6,624 nucleotides of DNA. Origin: CAXMST01 sp964196325 (GTDB lineage Bacteria > Actinomycetota > Thermoleophilia > Solirubrobacterales > 70-9). The stretch is from contig CAXMST010000181.1 in NCBI GenBank assembly GCA_964196325.1, positions 1-6,624 of the forward strand, written 5' to 3'. Of the stretch, positions 1 to 5,282 are shown piece by piece. The translations under genes and the position numbers were made by a program. The number at the start of each line of letters is the position of its first letter. Within the stretch, counting starts at the first letter, position 1. The notes below the pieces were generated by a model. It was not told the origin of the DNA, did no database searches, and worked only from the letters and a program-made list of their open reading frames with translations.

Positions 1-1
1 C

Positions 2-151
2 TGCCGGGCGCAGCCCTACCCGGAGGGCATGGATTGTGGCGGCGAGCGTGCCGGGAACCTCTATCTCCAGTTCTGGCTGTACTACCCCGACAGCGCCACC
101 AGGCCCTTTGGTGAGGACGGCTACCACGTCGACGATTGGGAGTGTCAATAG
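2..151 (+). CDS. 3' end of a truncated hypothetical protein (YYPDS / DDWE family)
   Basis: An open frame enters from the left edge and ends at TAG 149-151, giving 49 residues. It contains CGGERAGNLYLQFWLYYPDS followed by GYHVDDWE. I recognise this pattern from hypothetical, probably exported, proteins of Thermoleophilia-type actinobacteria, in which an aromatic YxQYWxYYPDS strand precedes a YHxDDWE segment. Its function is unknown. In the relatives I recall, the chain continues well past DDWE, while here it stops three residues later (C-Q-stop). The following bases do not continue the family in any frame I can read. The gene therefore looks cut off at its 3' end, about 100 bp before a tRNA remnant, which suggests a rearrangement junction. 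The N-terminus lies outside the window. Coding status is fairly sure; family identity comes from memory of the motif only. Confidence 0.55.
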   Translation, partial: CRAQPYPEGMDCGGERAGNLYLQFWLYYPDSATRPFGEDGYHVDDWECQ

Positions 152-246
152 CGCAGGTCCCCAAAGTGCCAAGGCACCCTGGATCCGAGCGCTGGCCCTC
201 GCCTTGGAGCCGTAGCATCCCGGTCTCGGCCGAATCCGGGGCAGGA

Positions 247-292
247 CCGGGCTCATAACCCGGAGGTCGCGGGTTCAAATCCCGCCCCCGCT
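247..292 (+). tRNA. 3' half of an initiator tRNA-Met (CAT), 5' half absent
   Basis: Anticodon stem CCGGG (247-251) pairs with CCCGG (259-263) around the loop CTCATAA with anticodon CAT at 254-256. The three consecutive G:C pairs beside the loop are the initiator-tRNA hallmark. The variable region is AGGTC (264-268). The T arm is GCGGG-TTCAAAT-CCCGC (269-285), and the 3' acceptor strand is CCCCGCT (286-292). No matching 5' acceptor strand (expected CGCGGGG-like) or D arm is visible in 180-246, so the gene cannot fold into a complete tRNA. The base after the acceptor is G rather than the usual discriminator A, and no CCA is encoded. Most likely this is a remnant left by recombination at a tRNA gene, for example an attachment-site half. 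It is not expected to be functional. Confidence 0.7.
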
Positions 293-293
293 G

Positions 294-901
294 GAGGTGG
301 GGGGCTGATGCTGCTGTCGGAGACGGTGCTCGAGGTCATCGTCGTGGGTCGCCGATGCTCAACGCCGAAGGCCGACAGCCGTCCTTCTGCGACGAATCCT
401 TCAACCACCAGAGCGACACCTGCTCTCCTTTCGCGCTGCGAGGTAGAGGCCGCTATCAGCCTTCGGGCTCTTCGCGCCTGCTCGATCCCGCACCGCCACG
501 CTCCCGCGTCGCGCCAGCAGCGACGCTCGGCGCCGGGAGTGTCGGAATTCGTGGCTAAGCGGCACTCGACCCTGGGCCAGCGGGTCGGCGCATCCGACTC
601 TCTCTTCTTGGACGTTGGCTCCGGCACGAGCTCGCAGAAGCCCGACTCGAAGAACGGCAAGACGCCTACCGGGTGCGCGGCGTAGCCCGGGTACGATCCC
701 GCCACCGGGCTCGGCTCACTGCGCGCATCAGCATTCGCTGACGAATGCGTTCCGAGCGAGCTCGATGCCGATCGGCGCTATCCCTCCGCGCCAAGTGCGA
801 CACTGCCGGCGCGGAGTGCCCCTTCTCCGATGGTTGCTCCCGTAGACGAGAAACGGCCTCGGGAGGACCGCCCGCCTTAGGGCGGCCGGCGGGACGGGTG
901 G
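294..901. other. about 600 bp with no convincing gene
   Basis: Both strands carry open frames here: 308-685 plus, with a GGAGG at 293-297, and 253-705 minus. Their translations are rich in Ser, Arg, Ala and Thr, lack recognisable domains and overlap each other almost completely. The minus frame ends in GAGFEPATSGL, which is the antisense translation of the tRNA remnant and a known annotation artefact. The first 30 or so minus-strand codons (about 615-705) have a coding-like third-position GC bias, so a small decayed gene cannot be excluded. A hairpin, GCATTCG-CTGA-CGAATGC, lies at 731-748. I see no promoter or RNA gene here that I would defend. Confidence 0.4.
868..885 (-). terminator. GC hairpin downstream of the cupin gene
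   Basis: CCGCCC (868-873) pairs with GGGCGG (880-885) over a 6-base loop, 16 bp beyond the stop codon of the minus-strand cupin gene. There is no T tract after the stem in the minus direction, so it may act as a U-less actinobacterial-type terminator or simply as a 3' end stabiliser. Assignment rests on position and stem only. Confidence 0.35.
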
Positions 902-1285
902 CTACCCGCCCGCCGCCGCCGCGTTCTTCGTCATCTGCTCGGCGGTCTGCCGCCACTCACCCGTGGGGCTGAACTCCACCGACTCGCAATCCTCGAGAAC
1001 CTCGTAGATGTGTCCCGCTCGCAGGTAGTAGGCCTCCCCGCCCGAGACAACATCCTCGCTTCCATCGGTGTAGGTGACCTTGAACCTGCCCTTGAAAAGG
1101 TAGCCCCAGTGCGGGGTTTGGCAGGCATCCTCGGGCAGACCCTTGTACAGCTCGGGTCCTCCCGTCCCAGCTGGCATGAGCTCGAAGCTGACCGTGTAGC
1201 CGTCGGGCAACTCGGCCCTGCGTGCCTGGTAGTCGCCCGTCTGCTCGACCGACAGCTGATCTCGGGATACGTGGCTCGTGGCCAT
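902..1285 (-). CDS. small cupin-domain protein
   Basis: A 127-residue protein occupying a single cupin beta-barrel. The central segment PHWGYLFKGRFKVTYTDGSE corresponds to cupin motif 1 and GGEAYYLRAGHIYEV to motif 2. The C-terminal strand is VEFSPTGEW. The usual HxH of motif 1 is reduced to one His (PHWGY), and motif 2 keeps one His (AGHIYE), so any metal site would be atypical or absent. The family includes small-molecule binding proteins and enzymes, and the substrate cannot be told from sequence. The ATG start at 1283-1285 is supported by an AGGAG at 1293-1297, seven bases upstream. It is transcribed divergently from the methyltransferase across a 216-bp spacer that holds a perfect palindrome, and it has a GC hairpin after its stop. 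The length is normal for single-domain cupins. No neighbour fixes its pathway. Confidence 0.88.
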   Translation of the reverse strand: MATSHVSRDQLSVEQTGDYQARRAELPDGYTVSFELMPAGTGGPELYKGLPEDACQTPHWGYLFKGRFKVTYTDGSEDVVSGGEAYYLRAGHIYEVLEDCESVEFSPTGEWRQTAEQMTKNAAAAGG

Positions 1286-1292
1286 TGGTGAT

Positions 1293-1297
1293 CTCCT
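1293..1297 (-). promoter_or_regulatory. ribosome binding site of the cupin gene
   Basis: On the minus strand AGGAG, within GAGAGGAGAT, sits seven bases before the ATG. This is a near-ideal Shine-Dalgarno sequence and fixes the start of the cupin against longer overlapping minus-strand frames. Confidence 0.75.
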
Positions 1298-1449
1298 CTC
1301 TGGGCAGATCTGTCCTGCGCTTGGCAGACTTTCGGATCATGACGAACTCGCCGTCTTTGCGACGCCCCGCCATGGCGAGGACCAGCGCGCCTCGACGACG
1401 ACCACGCCCGCCGGGTACTCAACGGGCCGCCCACGAGGTGGTCAGGCGA

Positions 1450-1467
1450 GTACGGTTCCGACCGTAC
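1450..1467. promoter_or_regulatory. perfect palindrome, candidate operator in the divergent spacer
   Basis: GTACGGT-TCCG-ACCGTAC has two perfect 7-bp arms around a 4-bp spacer. It lies 35 bp upstream of the methyltransferase ATG and 165 bp upstream of the cupin ATG. Its size and symmetry suit a dimeric repressor such as a TetR-family protein. No regulator gene is present in the window. A role as an RNA hairpin in the methyltransferase leader is the alternative. Confidence 0.45.
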
Positions 1468-1501
1468 GAGCAACTACCAACCGCGGATTCGGGGCGTGCC
1501 G

Positions 1502-2454
1502 ATGAGTTTCGATGCGGGCGCGGGGTTCTTGGTGTTTCTGCGGGCGACCAAGCAGAAGGCGATGGAGGCCGAGATCGTGAACACGTTAATCACCGATCTC
1601 GTTGCCGACGAGATCCTTTCAGGTGACGGCGAGGGCCCGATCAGGGTGCTCTTTCCCGGGATCGGCGAAGGGGCGCAGGCCGCTGACGTCGCGGCCGCGA
1701 TCCTCCAGTCCACCGGCCGCAAGATCCACGTTCAAGGGATCGAGGCCAGCGAGGCCCTCGGTGCCACCGCCAGAGATCGGCTCTCCGCGGATCCGAACCT
1801 CGCCTCGACCGAGATCGAGATTGGCGACGCGTTCAGGCCGGGCGAGACCTCGGTCTCGGAAATGGACCTGGCGCTCACGTCGCACTTGCTCTACTACGCC
1901 CCCTCGGAGTCGGCCGTCGTTGCGTTCGTGACGGCGCTCGTCGAGGGGCTGGGAATCGGGGGCGTGGCAGTGTTCCTGCACGAGCCCCCGCCTCCGGACA
2001 GCGTCGCAGCGCTGCGGGAGAGATACGGCAGCGACGTGATTCCCTCCCCGGTGCCGTTGATCGACGCCGCGGCTGCCGAGGCGGCCGTTCCCGTCAGCCG
2101 GGTCGAGTATCGATCGAGGCTCCGTTACCAGCGGGTCGAGATTCCGGCGGTGCTCGATTCCGCCGATGCTCGCGGGAGCGCGGAGGCGGACGAGGCGATG
2201 AAGCTGATCGAGTGGGTGCTGTGGCGCGGGCTCGGCGATTTGAGAGAGAGAGCGGCGTGCTCGACGAGGCACTCGAGGACTTCTACTCCCGGCTCGACCC
2301 CGAGACGAACAAGCTCGAGCGGAAGATCCAGCTCCAGGCGCTCCCGTCAAAGGAGTTGGCCACGGACGCCACCCACCTGTCGAGCCTCGAGTCGGGCATC
2401 GAGAGGATCCGGGCCCGGATTCCCGAGCTCGAGGCTCGCTACGTCGACACTTGA
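1502..2454 (+). CDS. class I SAM-dependent methyltransferase, frameshifted at a (GA)5 tract
   Basis: The Rossmann-type methyltransferase signature is visible. Motif I is VLFPGIGEG (about residues 49-57), in place of the usual VLDxGxGxG. It is followed by VQGIEASE (acidic end of strand 2), IEIGDAF, and then MDLALTSHLLYYAP (motif IV region). The C-terminal part reads LEDFYSRLDPETNKLERKIQLQ and looks helical. The acceptor substrate is unknown. The ATG at 1502 is preferred over GTG 1496 because GGGG at 1491-1494 gives it a usable spacing. The frame breaks at GAGAGAGAGAG (2242-2252). Removing one GA joins GLGDLRE to SGVLDEALEDFY and yields a continuous 318-residue protein ending at TGA 2452-2454. 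Without that correction the first frame runs on to 2701 as Ser/Arg-rich nonsense. It could be a pseudogene, a phase-variable gene or a sequence error. It diverges from the cupin. Confidence 0.72.
2242..2252 (+). repeat. (GA)5 dinucleotide tract at the methyltransferase frameshift
   Basis: Five GA units plus a G sit exactly where the methyltransferase reading frame changes. With four units the two halves of the protein are in frame. Dinucleotide tracts are classical slippage sites in replication, but five units is short for phase variation. Confidence 0.6.
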
Positions 2455-2473
2455 GGGCACCAAGCGCCCTCAA
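2451..2473 (+). terminator. 8-bp hairpin overlapping the methyltransferase stop codon
   Basis: TTGAGGGC (2451-2458) and GCCCTCAA (2466-2473) are perfectly complementary around a 7-base loop. The TGA stop (2452-2454) of the corrected methyltransferase frame lies inside the 5' arm. There is no following T run, so it is a terminator or 3'-end structure by position and stem strength only. Its placement supports 2454 as the real end of the gene. Confidence 0.5.
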
Positions 2474-2890
2474 GGCGCCGCCCAGCTGCCCGGCGGCTCG
2501 ATCGTCGCCGCCGCAAGGCGTCTTCCACTAGGGGCCGCTGGCGATCGAGCTGAAGGCTCAGCTGAGCGCCAGCGCGATCCACGACCTGCGACGACGGCGT
2601 CGGCGGCGACGCGACTGCGAAGAAGAAGTTCCGGCTCAAGAAAAAGACGAGGGACAGGGCTCATCTGGGGGCGCTGCCCCGAATACGAATCTGGTACCTG
2701 AGATGAGCTGTCGACCCTCTCGGAGCATCCGCGCCCCGGCAGTGAGGAGCGGCGGTCTCCGTCCGTGCTCCTCGGTGCGCCCGGCGCGCTCAGGGGACCG
2801 GCGCACGGTATCTCGGCTCGGGTCGGGGCGACCAGCAGCGCAAGGCTGACGGTGGGTACTGGCGACGATGCCCAAGCTCCGCCGGCGCCG
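2474..2890 (+). other. 417-bp gene-poor leader before the MFS exporter
   Basis: No complete gene is supported here. Two short coding-like pieces in different frames can be read: ELKAQLSASAIHDL near 2547-2590, and a Lys-rich AKKKFRLKKKTRDR near 2617-2660. They could be remains of one decayed gene, which I do not recognise. A potential folded RNA element lies at 2659-2708. The MFS frame is open upstream to a GTG at 2765, but those residues are Ala/Gly/Pro-rich and unlike the family, so I treat this stretch as leader. Confidence 0.4.
2659..2708 (+). promoter_or_regulatory. nested inverted repeats, possible structured mRNA leader
   Basis: GCTCATCT (2659-2666) pairs perfectly with AGATGAGC (2701-2708), and the enclosed 34 bases begin with a small GC hairpin, GGGGC-GCT-GCCCC type. 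A 50-base closed structure about 180 bp upstream of the exporter start could be a cis-regulatory RNA. It matches no riboswitch class that I recognise, and it could also be chance in GC-rich DNA. Confidence 0.25.
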
Positions 2891-4285
2891 ATGAGGGGCC
2901 GGCTCAGAATCGACGATGACAACCGCCGCTGGTGGATCCTCGCCGCCGCGGGGATGTCGCTCATCGTCGTCGTGCTTGACGAGACGATGATCGGCGTCGC
3001 GCTGCCGACGATACGCGACGAGTTCGGCATGTCGCCGACGCTCTCGCAGTGGGTCGTCAGTGCCTACGTGCTGGCCCTGACCGCATCTGTCGCGGCGGGC
3101 GGGCGCCTCGGCGACATCGTCGGACACCGACCCGTGTATGTCGGCGGTGCGGTAGTCCTGGCGGTCGGGACGCTCGTTGTCGCCCTCGCGCAGTCGAGCG
3201 TGACGATCCTCGCCGGGCGGGTAATCCAGGGACTCGGTACGGCGACCCTGTTTGCGATCGGGATCGCGATGATCGGGATCGCGTTCCCGGCCAAGCAGCG
3301 AGGCATCGCCTTCGGTATCTACGGTCTTGTGGGCACAACGTTCAACCTCTGGACGCCTCTCGTCGCCGGCGTCGTGACCGACCTTGCCTCCTGGCGCTGG
3401 CTCTTCTACGCGAGCCTCCCGATCGTCGCCGCCACGGCGCTGATCGTGGCGCTGGCCTGGCGCGAGCCCGAGCCGGCCCGCGCCCGAAGACCGTCATTCG
3501 ACACCGTGGGCCTCGGGTTGCTCCTCGTCTTCTTGGTGCCGCTCGTCCTGGCCCTGATGCAGGCGCCGGACTGGGGCTGGACCTCGGCGTCGGTGCTCGG
3601 GTTGTTTGCGCTTTCCGGCGTCGGGCTGGCGACGTTCGTCCGCGCCGAGGAGCGCGCCCGCGACCCGCTGATCAATCTGAGCCTGGTGCGAATCCCCACC
3701 GTGGCCGGCTCCGACCTCGTCTACTTCTGCGGCCAGTTCACGAAGATCGCCGTGCTGCTCTTCGGCGCGCTCTATCTGCAGGACGACCTCGGGTTCTCGG
3801 CGCTCGAGGCCGGCGCCGCGCTCCTGGCGGCGACCGTTGGACTGCCGCTGACGGCGATTCTGGCCGGGCGGCTGACCGACCGCCACGGCCCTCGCATGCC
3901 GATGCTGGCCGGGCTCGTGGCGATGATCGCGAGCTTGGTGTGGTTGGCGATCTTCGTCCCGACGGACAGCTACGTGCTCCTCGCCCCGGGGTTCTTTGTC
4001 TACGGGCTCTCGCTGAGCTTCTTCTTCTCCCCGCCGCAGACGGCGATCATGAACGCGGTGCCGGCAGAAAGCCGCGGCGAGACCGCCGGGGTCGCGGCGA
4101 TGACACGAACGCTCGGTGGCACGCTCGCGGTCGCGATCCTCGGCTCGGTGTTGGTGGCGACTGGGAGCTTCGCGGCCGTCTTCTGGATCGCGGCGGGAGT
4201 GACGATCGCCGCGTTTATCACCGCCTACCTTCTGGTTGAGCGGCCGTCTACGCGCGCTCGGTTGGCAAGCGCCGCGGATCTGTAG
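2891..4285 (+). CDS. DHA2-type (14-helix) MFS drug/metabolite exporter
   Basis: From the ATG at 2891 this is a 464-residue inner-membrane protein with 14 predictable hydrophobic segments, the DHA2 (EmrB/QacA-like) topology of proton-coupled multidrug or metabolite exporters. Helix 1 carries LDETMIGVALPTI (residues 29-41), the DHA2 form of motif D1. GGRLGDIVGHR (about 70-80) is motif A in loop 2-3. LAGRVIQGLGTA (about 107-118) is motif B with its conserved Arg. WRWLFYASLP before helix 6 corresponds to the usual WRWIFxxNxP. Motif C is degenerate (TTFNLWTPLVAG instead of a GPxxGG pattern), which is notable for an antiporter. The start is uncertain. GTG 2852 and GTG 2765 are in frame upstream, but ATG 2891 begins just before helix 1 and gives the normal length. 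No strong ribosome binding site is seen. The frame is intact, unlike several neighbours. The substrate is unknown. Confidence 0.9.
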   Translation: MRGRLRIDDDNRRWWILAAAGMSLIVVVLDETMIGVALPTIRDEFGMSPTLSQWVVSAYVLALTASVAAGGRLGDIVGHRPVYVGGAVVLAVGTLVVALAQSSVTILAGRVIQGLGTATLFAIGIAMIGIAFPAKQRGIAFGIYGLVGTTFNLWTPLVAGVVTDLASWRWLFYASLPIVAATALIVALAWREPEPARARRPSFDTVGLGLLLVFLVPLVLALMQAPDWGWTSASVLGLFALSGVGLATFVRAEERARDPLINLSLVRIPTVAGSDLVYFCGQFTKIAVLLFGALYLQDDLGFSALEAGAALLAATVGLPLTAILAGRLTDRHGPRMPMLAGLVAMIASLVWLAIFVPTDSYVLLAPGFFVYGLSLSFFFSPPQTAIMNAVPAESRGETAGVAAMTRTLGGTLAVAILGSVLVATGSFAAVFWIAAGVTIAAFITAYLLVERPSTRARLASAADL

Positions 4286-4302
4286 CGCCGGAGCACGCAG
4301 GA

Positions 4303-4325
4303 GCGGGCGTCTAGCTGACCCGCCC
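4303..4325 (+). terminator. weak hairpin after the MFS gene
   Basis: GCGGG (4303-4307) can pair with CCCGC (4319-4323), or GGGCG (4305-4309) with CGCCC (4321-4325), about 20 bp beyond the exporter's TAG. The stem is short and no T tract follows. The loop contains the sequence that resembles the IS481 left end further on, so it may instead be an old insertion-sequence end. Confidence 0.22.
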
Positions 4326-4424
4326 AGACACGTTGTGAACACCTGAGAGGCGGTCGAGCCGAAAGGACCATCCGGATCCGCCGAGAGGCTGTGGGTGTCT
4401 AGCTCACAACCAAGGACGACCCGG

Positions 4425-5030
4425 ATGAAGATCCACCGTAATGCCCGTCTCGGACTGGCCGGCCGCCACGAGCTCATCAAGGCTGTCGAGAGCGAGGGCC
4501 AACGGGCTGCCGCCCGCTGCTTTGGCGTCTCGCCGGCGACGGCGAACAAGTGGTGGCAGCGCTGGAGGCAGGCCACCGATGCCGAGCGGCAGACACTCAG
4601 CTGCCTGGCCGATCGCTCGAGCCGGCCGCGGCGCTCGCCCAGCGAGCTGGCCGCCGACGAGCAGGCGCGGATCTGCGCGGTCCGCAACCACACCGGCTGG
4701 GGCCCACGGCTGGGCTGGGGCCCACGGCTGATCAGTGGCGTCGTCGGCCGGCCACACGCGACGGTCTCGCGGACCCTGCAGCGCGGCTGCTGCTCGCGGC
4801 AGCCGAAGCCTGCCCGCGAGCCCGCCAACCGCTACGAGTGGCCCTGCCCCGGTGATCTGCTGCACATGGCACCAAGCGCTACGCGCGCTTTGAGGTCCCC
4901 GGACCCGCCGTGACCGGCGATCGCTCGATCGTCTCCCGAGGGGCAGGATGGGAGTACTCGCATTCGATCGTCGACGATCACTGGCGCCTGGCCTACGCGG
5001 AGATCCTCGACTCCCAGGACGCCGAGGCGG
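4425..5030 (+). pseudogene. IS481-family transposase, frameshifted and truncated
   Basis: The start is MKIHRNARL, typical of IS481 transposases. A helix-turn-helix follows (RCFGVSPATANKWWQRWRQ), then the family signature LADRSSRPRRSP, a second DNA-binding segment (GVVGRPHATVSRTL) and the entry to the RNase H-like catalytic domain, GDLLHM. There the relatives read HMDTKRYARFE, but here one base is missing after 4869, so the first catalytic Asp is lost and the frame ends at 4913. The correct reading continues in the next frame (TKRYARFEVPGPAVTGDRS, then RGAGWEYSHSIVDDHWRLAYAEILDS). That frame has no stop up to the break near 5030. The TDNG and Glu parts of the DDE triad are absent. An 18-bp tandem duplication adds GWGPRL once more before the second DNA-binding segment. 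The protein cannot be active. Confidence 0.82.
4695..4730 (+). repeat. perfect 18-bp tandem duplication inside the transposase
   Basis: GGCTGGGGCCCACGGCTG occurs at 4695-4712 and again at 4713-4730. It is in frame and duplicates the six residues GWGPRL. Related transposases have this segment once (TGWGPRL followed by the second helix-turn-helix), so one copy is extra. Confidence 0.85.
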
Positions 5031-5036
5031 TCGGGA

Positions 5037-5282
5037 CAGTTCGACTACCGGAAGTACATCGGCACCGTGGTCCACGGGGAGCAGGCACTCAGCGACTACG
5101 ACGACTACTTCGGCGTCAGCCGCAGCACTGAGATGACGATCGACGACTACTGGACGCAGGCGGTCGAGAAGCTGGCCATCGTGCACCGCGGCTTCGCCAT
5201 GGACGCGGACACCCGAGCGACGCTGATGCGCGGAGACGCCGTCGTGCTCGCGGTGATCTCGGAGCTCCTCTCGGACGACTGA
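5037..5282 (+). pseudogene. orphan C-terminal fragment of an unrecognised protein
   Basis: After the point where transposase similarity stops, a different frame becomes protein-like. It reads QFDYRKYIGTVVHG, then ALSDYDDYFGVSRSTEMTIDDYW, then VEKLAIVHRGFAMDAD and finally DAVVLAVISELLSDD, stopping at TGA 5280-5282. It is about 80 residues, acidic, with balanced composition and G/C-ending codons, so it looks like a genuine coding end rather than a shadow frame. A GTG at 5067 could start a 71-residue protein, but no ribosome binding site precedes it and the protein-like sequence extends upstream of it. I do not recognise the family. Most likely the 5' part was removed by the same deletion that cut the IS481 element. 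A short independent protein is the less likely alternative. Confidence 0.5.

Larger units (their letters stand above)
4396..5030 (+). mobile_element. truncated IS481-family insertion sequence
   Basis: The likely left tip is TGTCTAGCTCACAACC (4396-4411), which matches the TGTCTAG-TCACAACC style of actinobacterial IS481 ends, and the transposase ATG follows 29 bp from the tip. No inverted copy (GGTTGTGAGCTAGACA) is found anywhere to the right. Recognisable transposase stops near 5030, so the right third or so, including the terminal repeat, has been deleted. About 635 bp remain of an element that normally exceeds 1 kb. It cannot move by itself. Confidence 0.7.

Noticed and set aside
308..685. 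125-codon plus-strand open frame with a GGAGG upstream
   Set aside because: The purine-rich sequence is largely the tRNA 3' flank. The product is Ser/Arg/Thr-rich without features, and third-position GC is uneven. It is kept as part of the gene-free stretch.
253..705. 150-codon minus-strand open frame ending in GAGFEPATSGL
   Set aside because: The C-terminal motif is the antisense translation of the tRNA remnant, a recurrent artefact in GC-rich genomes. No domain is recognisable, and it overlaps an equally long plus-strand frame.
731..748. GCATTCG-CTGA-CGAATGC hairpin as a terminator or operator
   Set aside because: The stem is perfect but isolated in gene-free DNA, with no adjacent gene end, promoter or repeat copy to give it a role.
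2455..2701. Extension of the methyltransferase frame to 2701
   Set aside because: After the GA tract this frame is Ser/Arg/Thr-rich nonsense (STRHSRTSTPGST), while the alternative frame carries the natural C-terminus and stops at 2454.
2765..2890. Longer MFS protein starting at GTG 2765 or GTG 2852
   Set aside because: The extra 13-42 residues are low-complexity Ala/Gly/Pro and not typical of the family. ATG 2891 lies just before helix 1. The start remains uncertain because no strong ribosome binding site is present at any of the three.
902..4285. Cupin, methyltransferase and MFS as a natural-product cluster
   Set aside because: There is no core biosynthetic enzyme or pathway regulator, the cupin is on the opposite strand, and a terminator-like hairpin separates the methyltransferase from the exporter. 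Co-location alone is not enough.
3494..4828. 444-codon minus-strand open frame opposite the MFS and transposase genes
   Set aside because: It is a shadow of the MFS third-position GC bias. The translation is rich in Arg, Gln and His with no domains, and the opposite strand encodes clear families.
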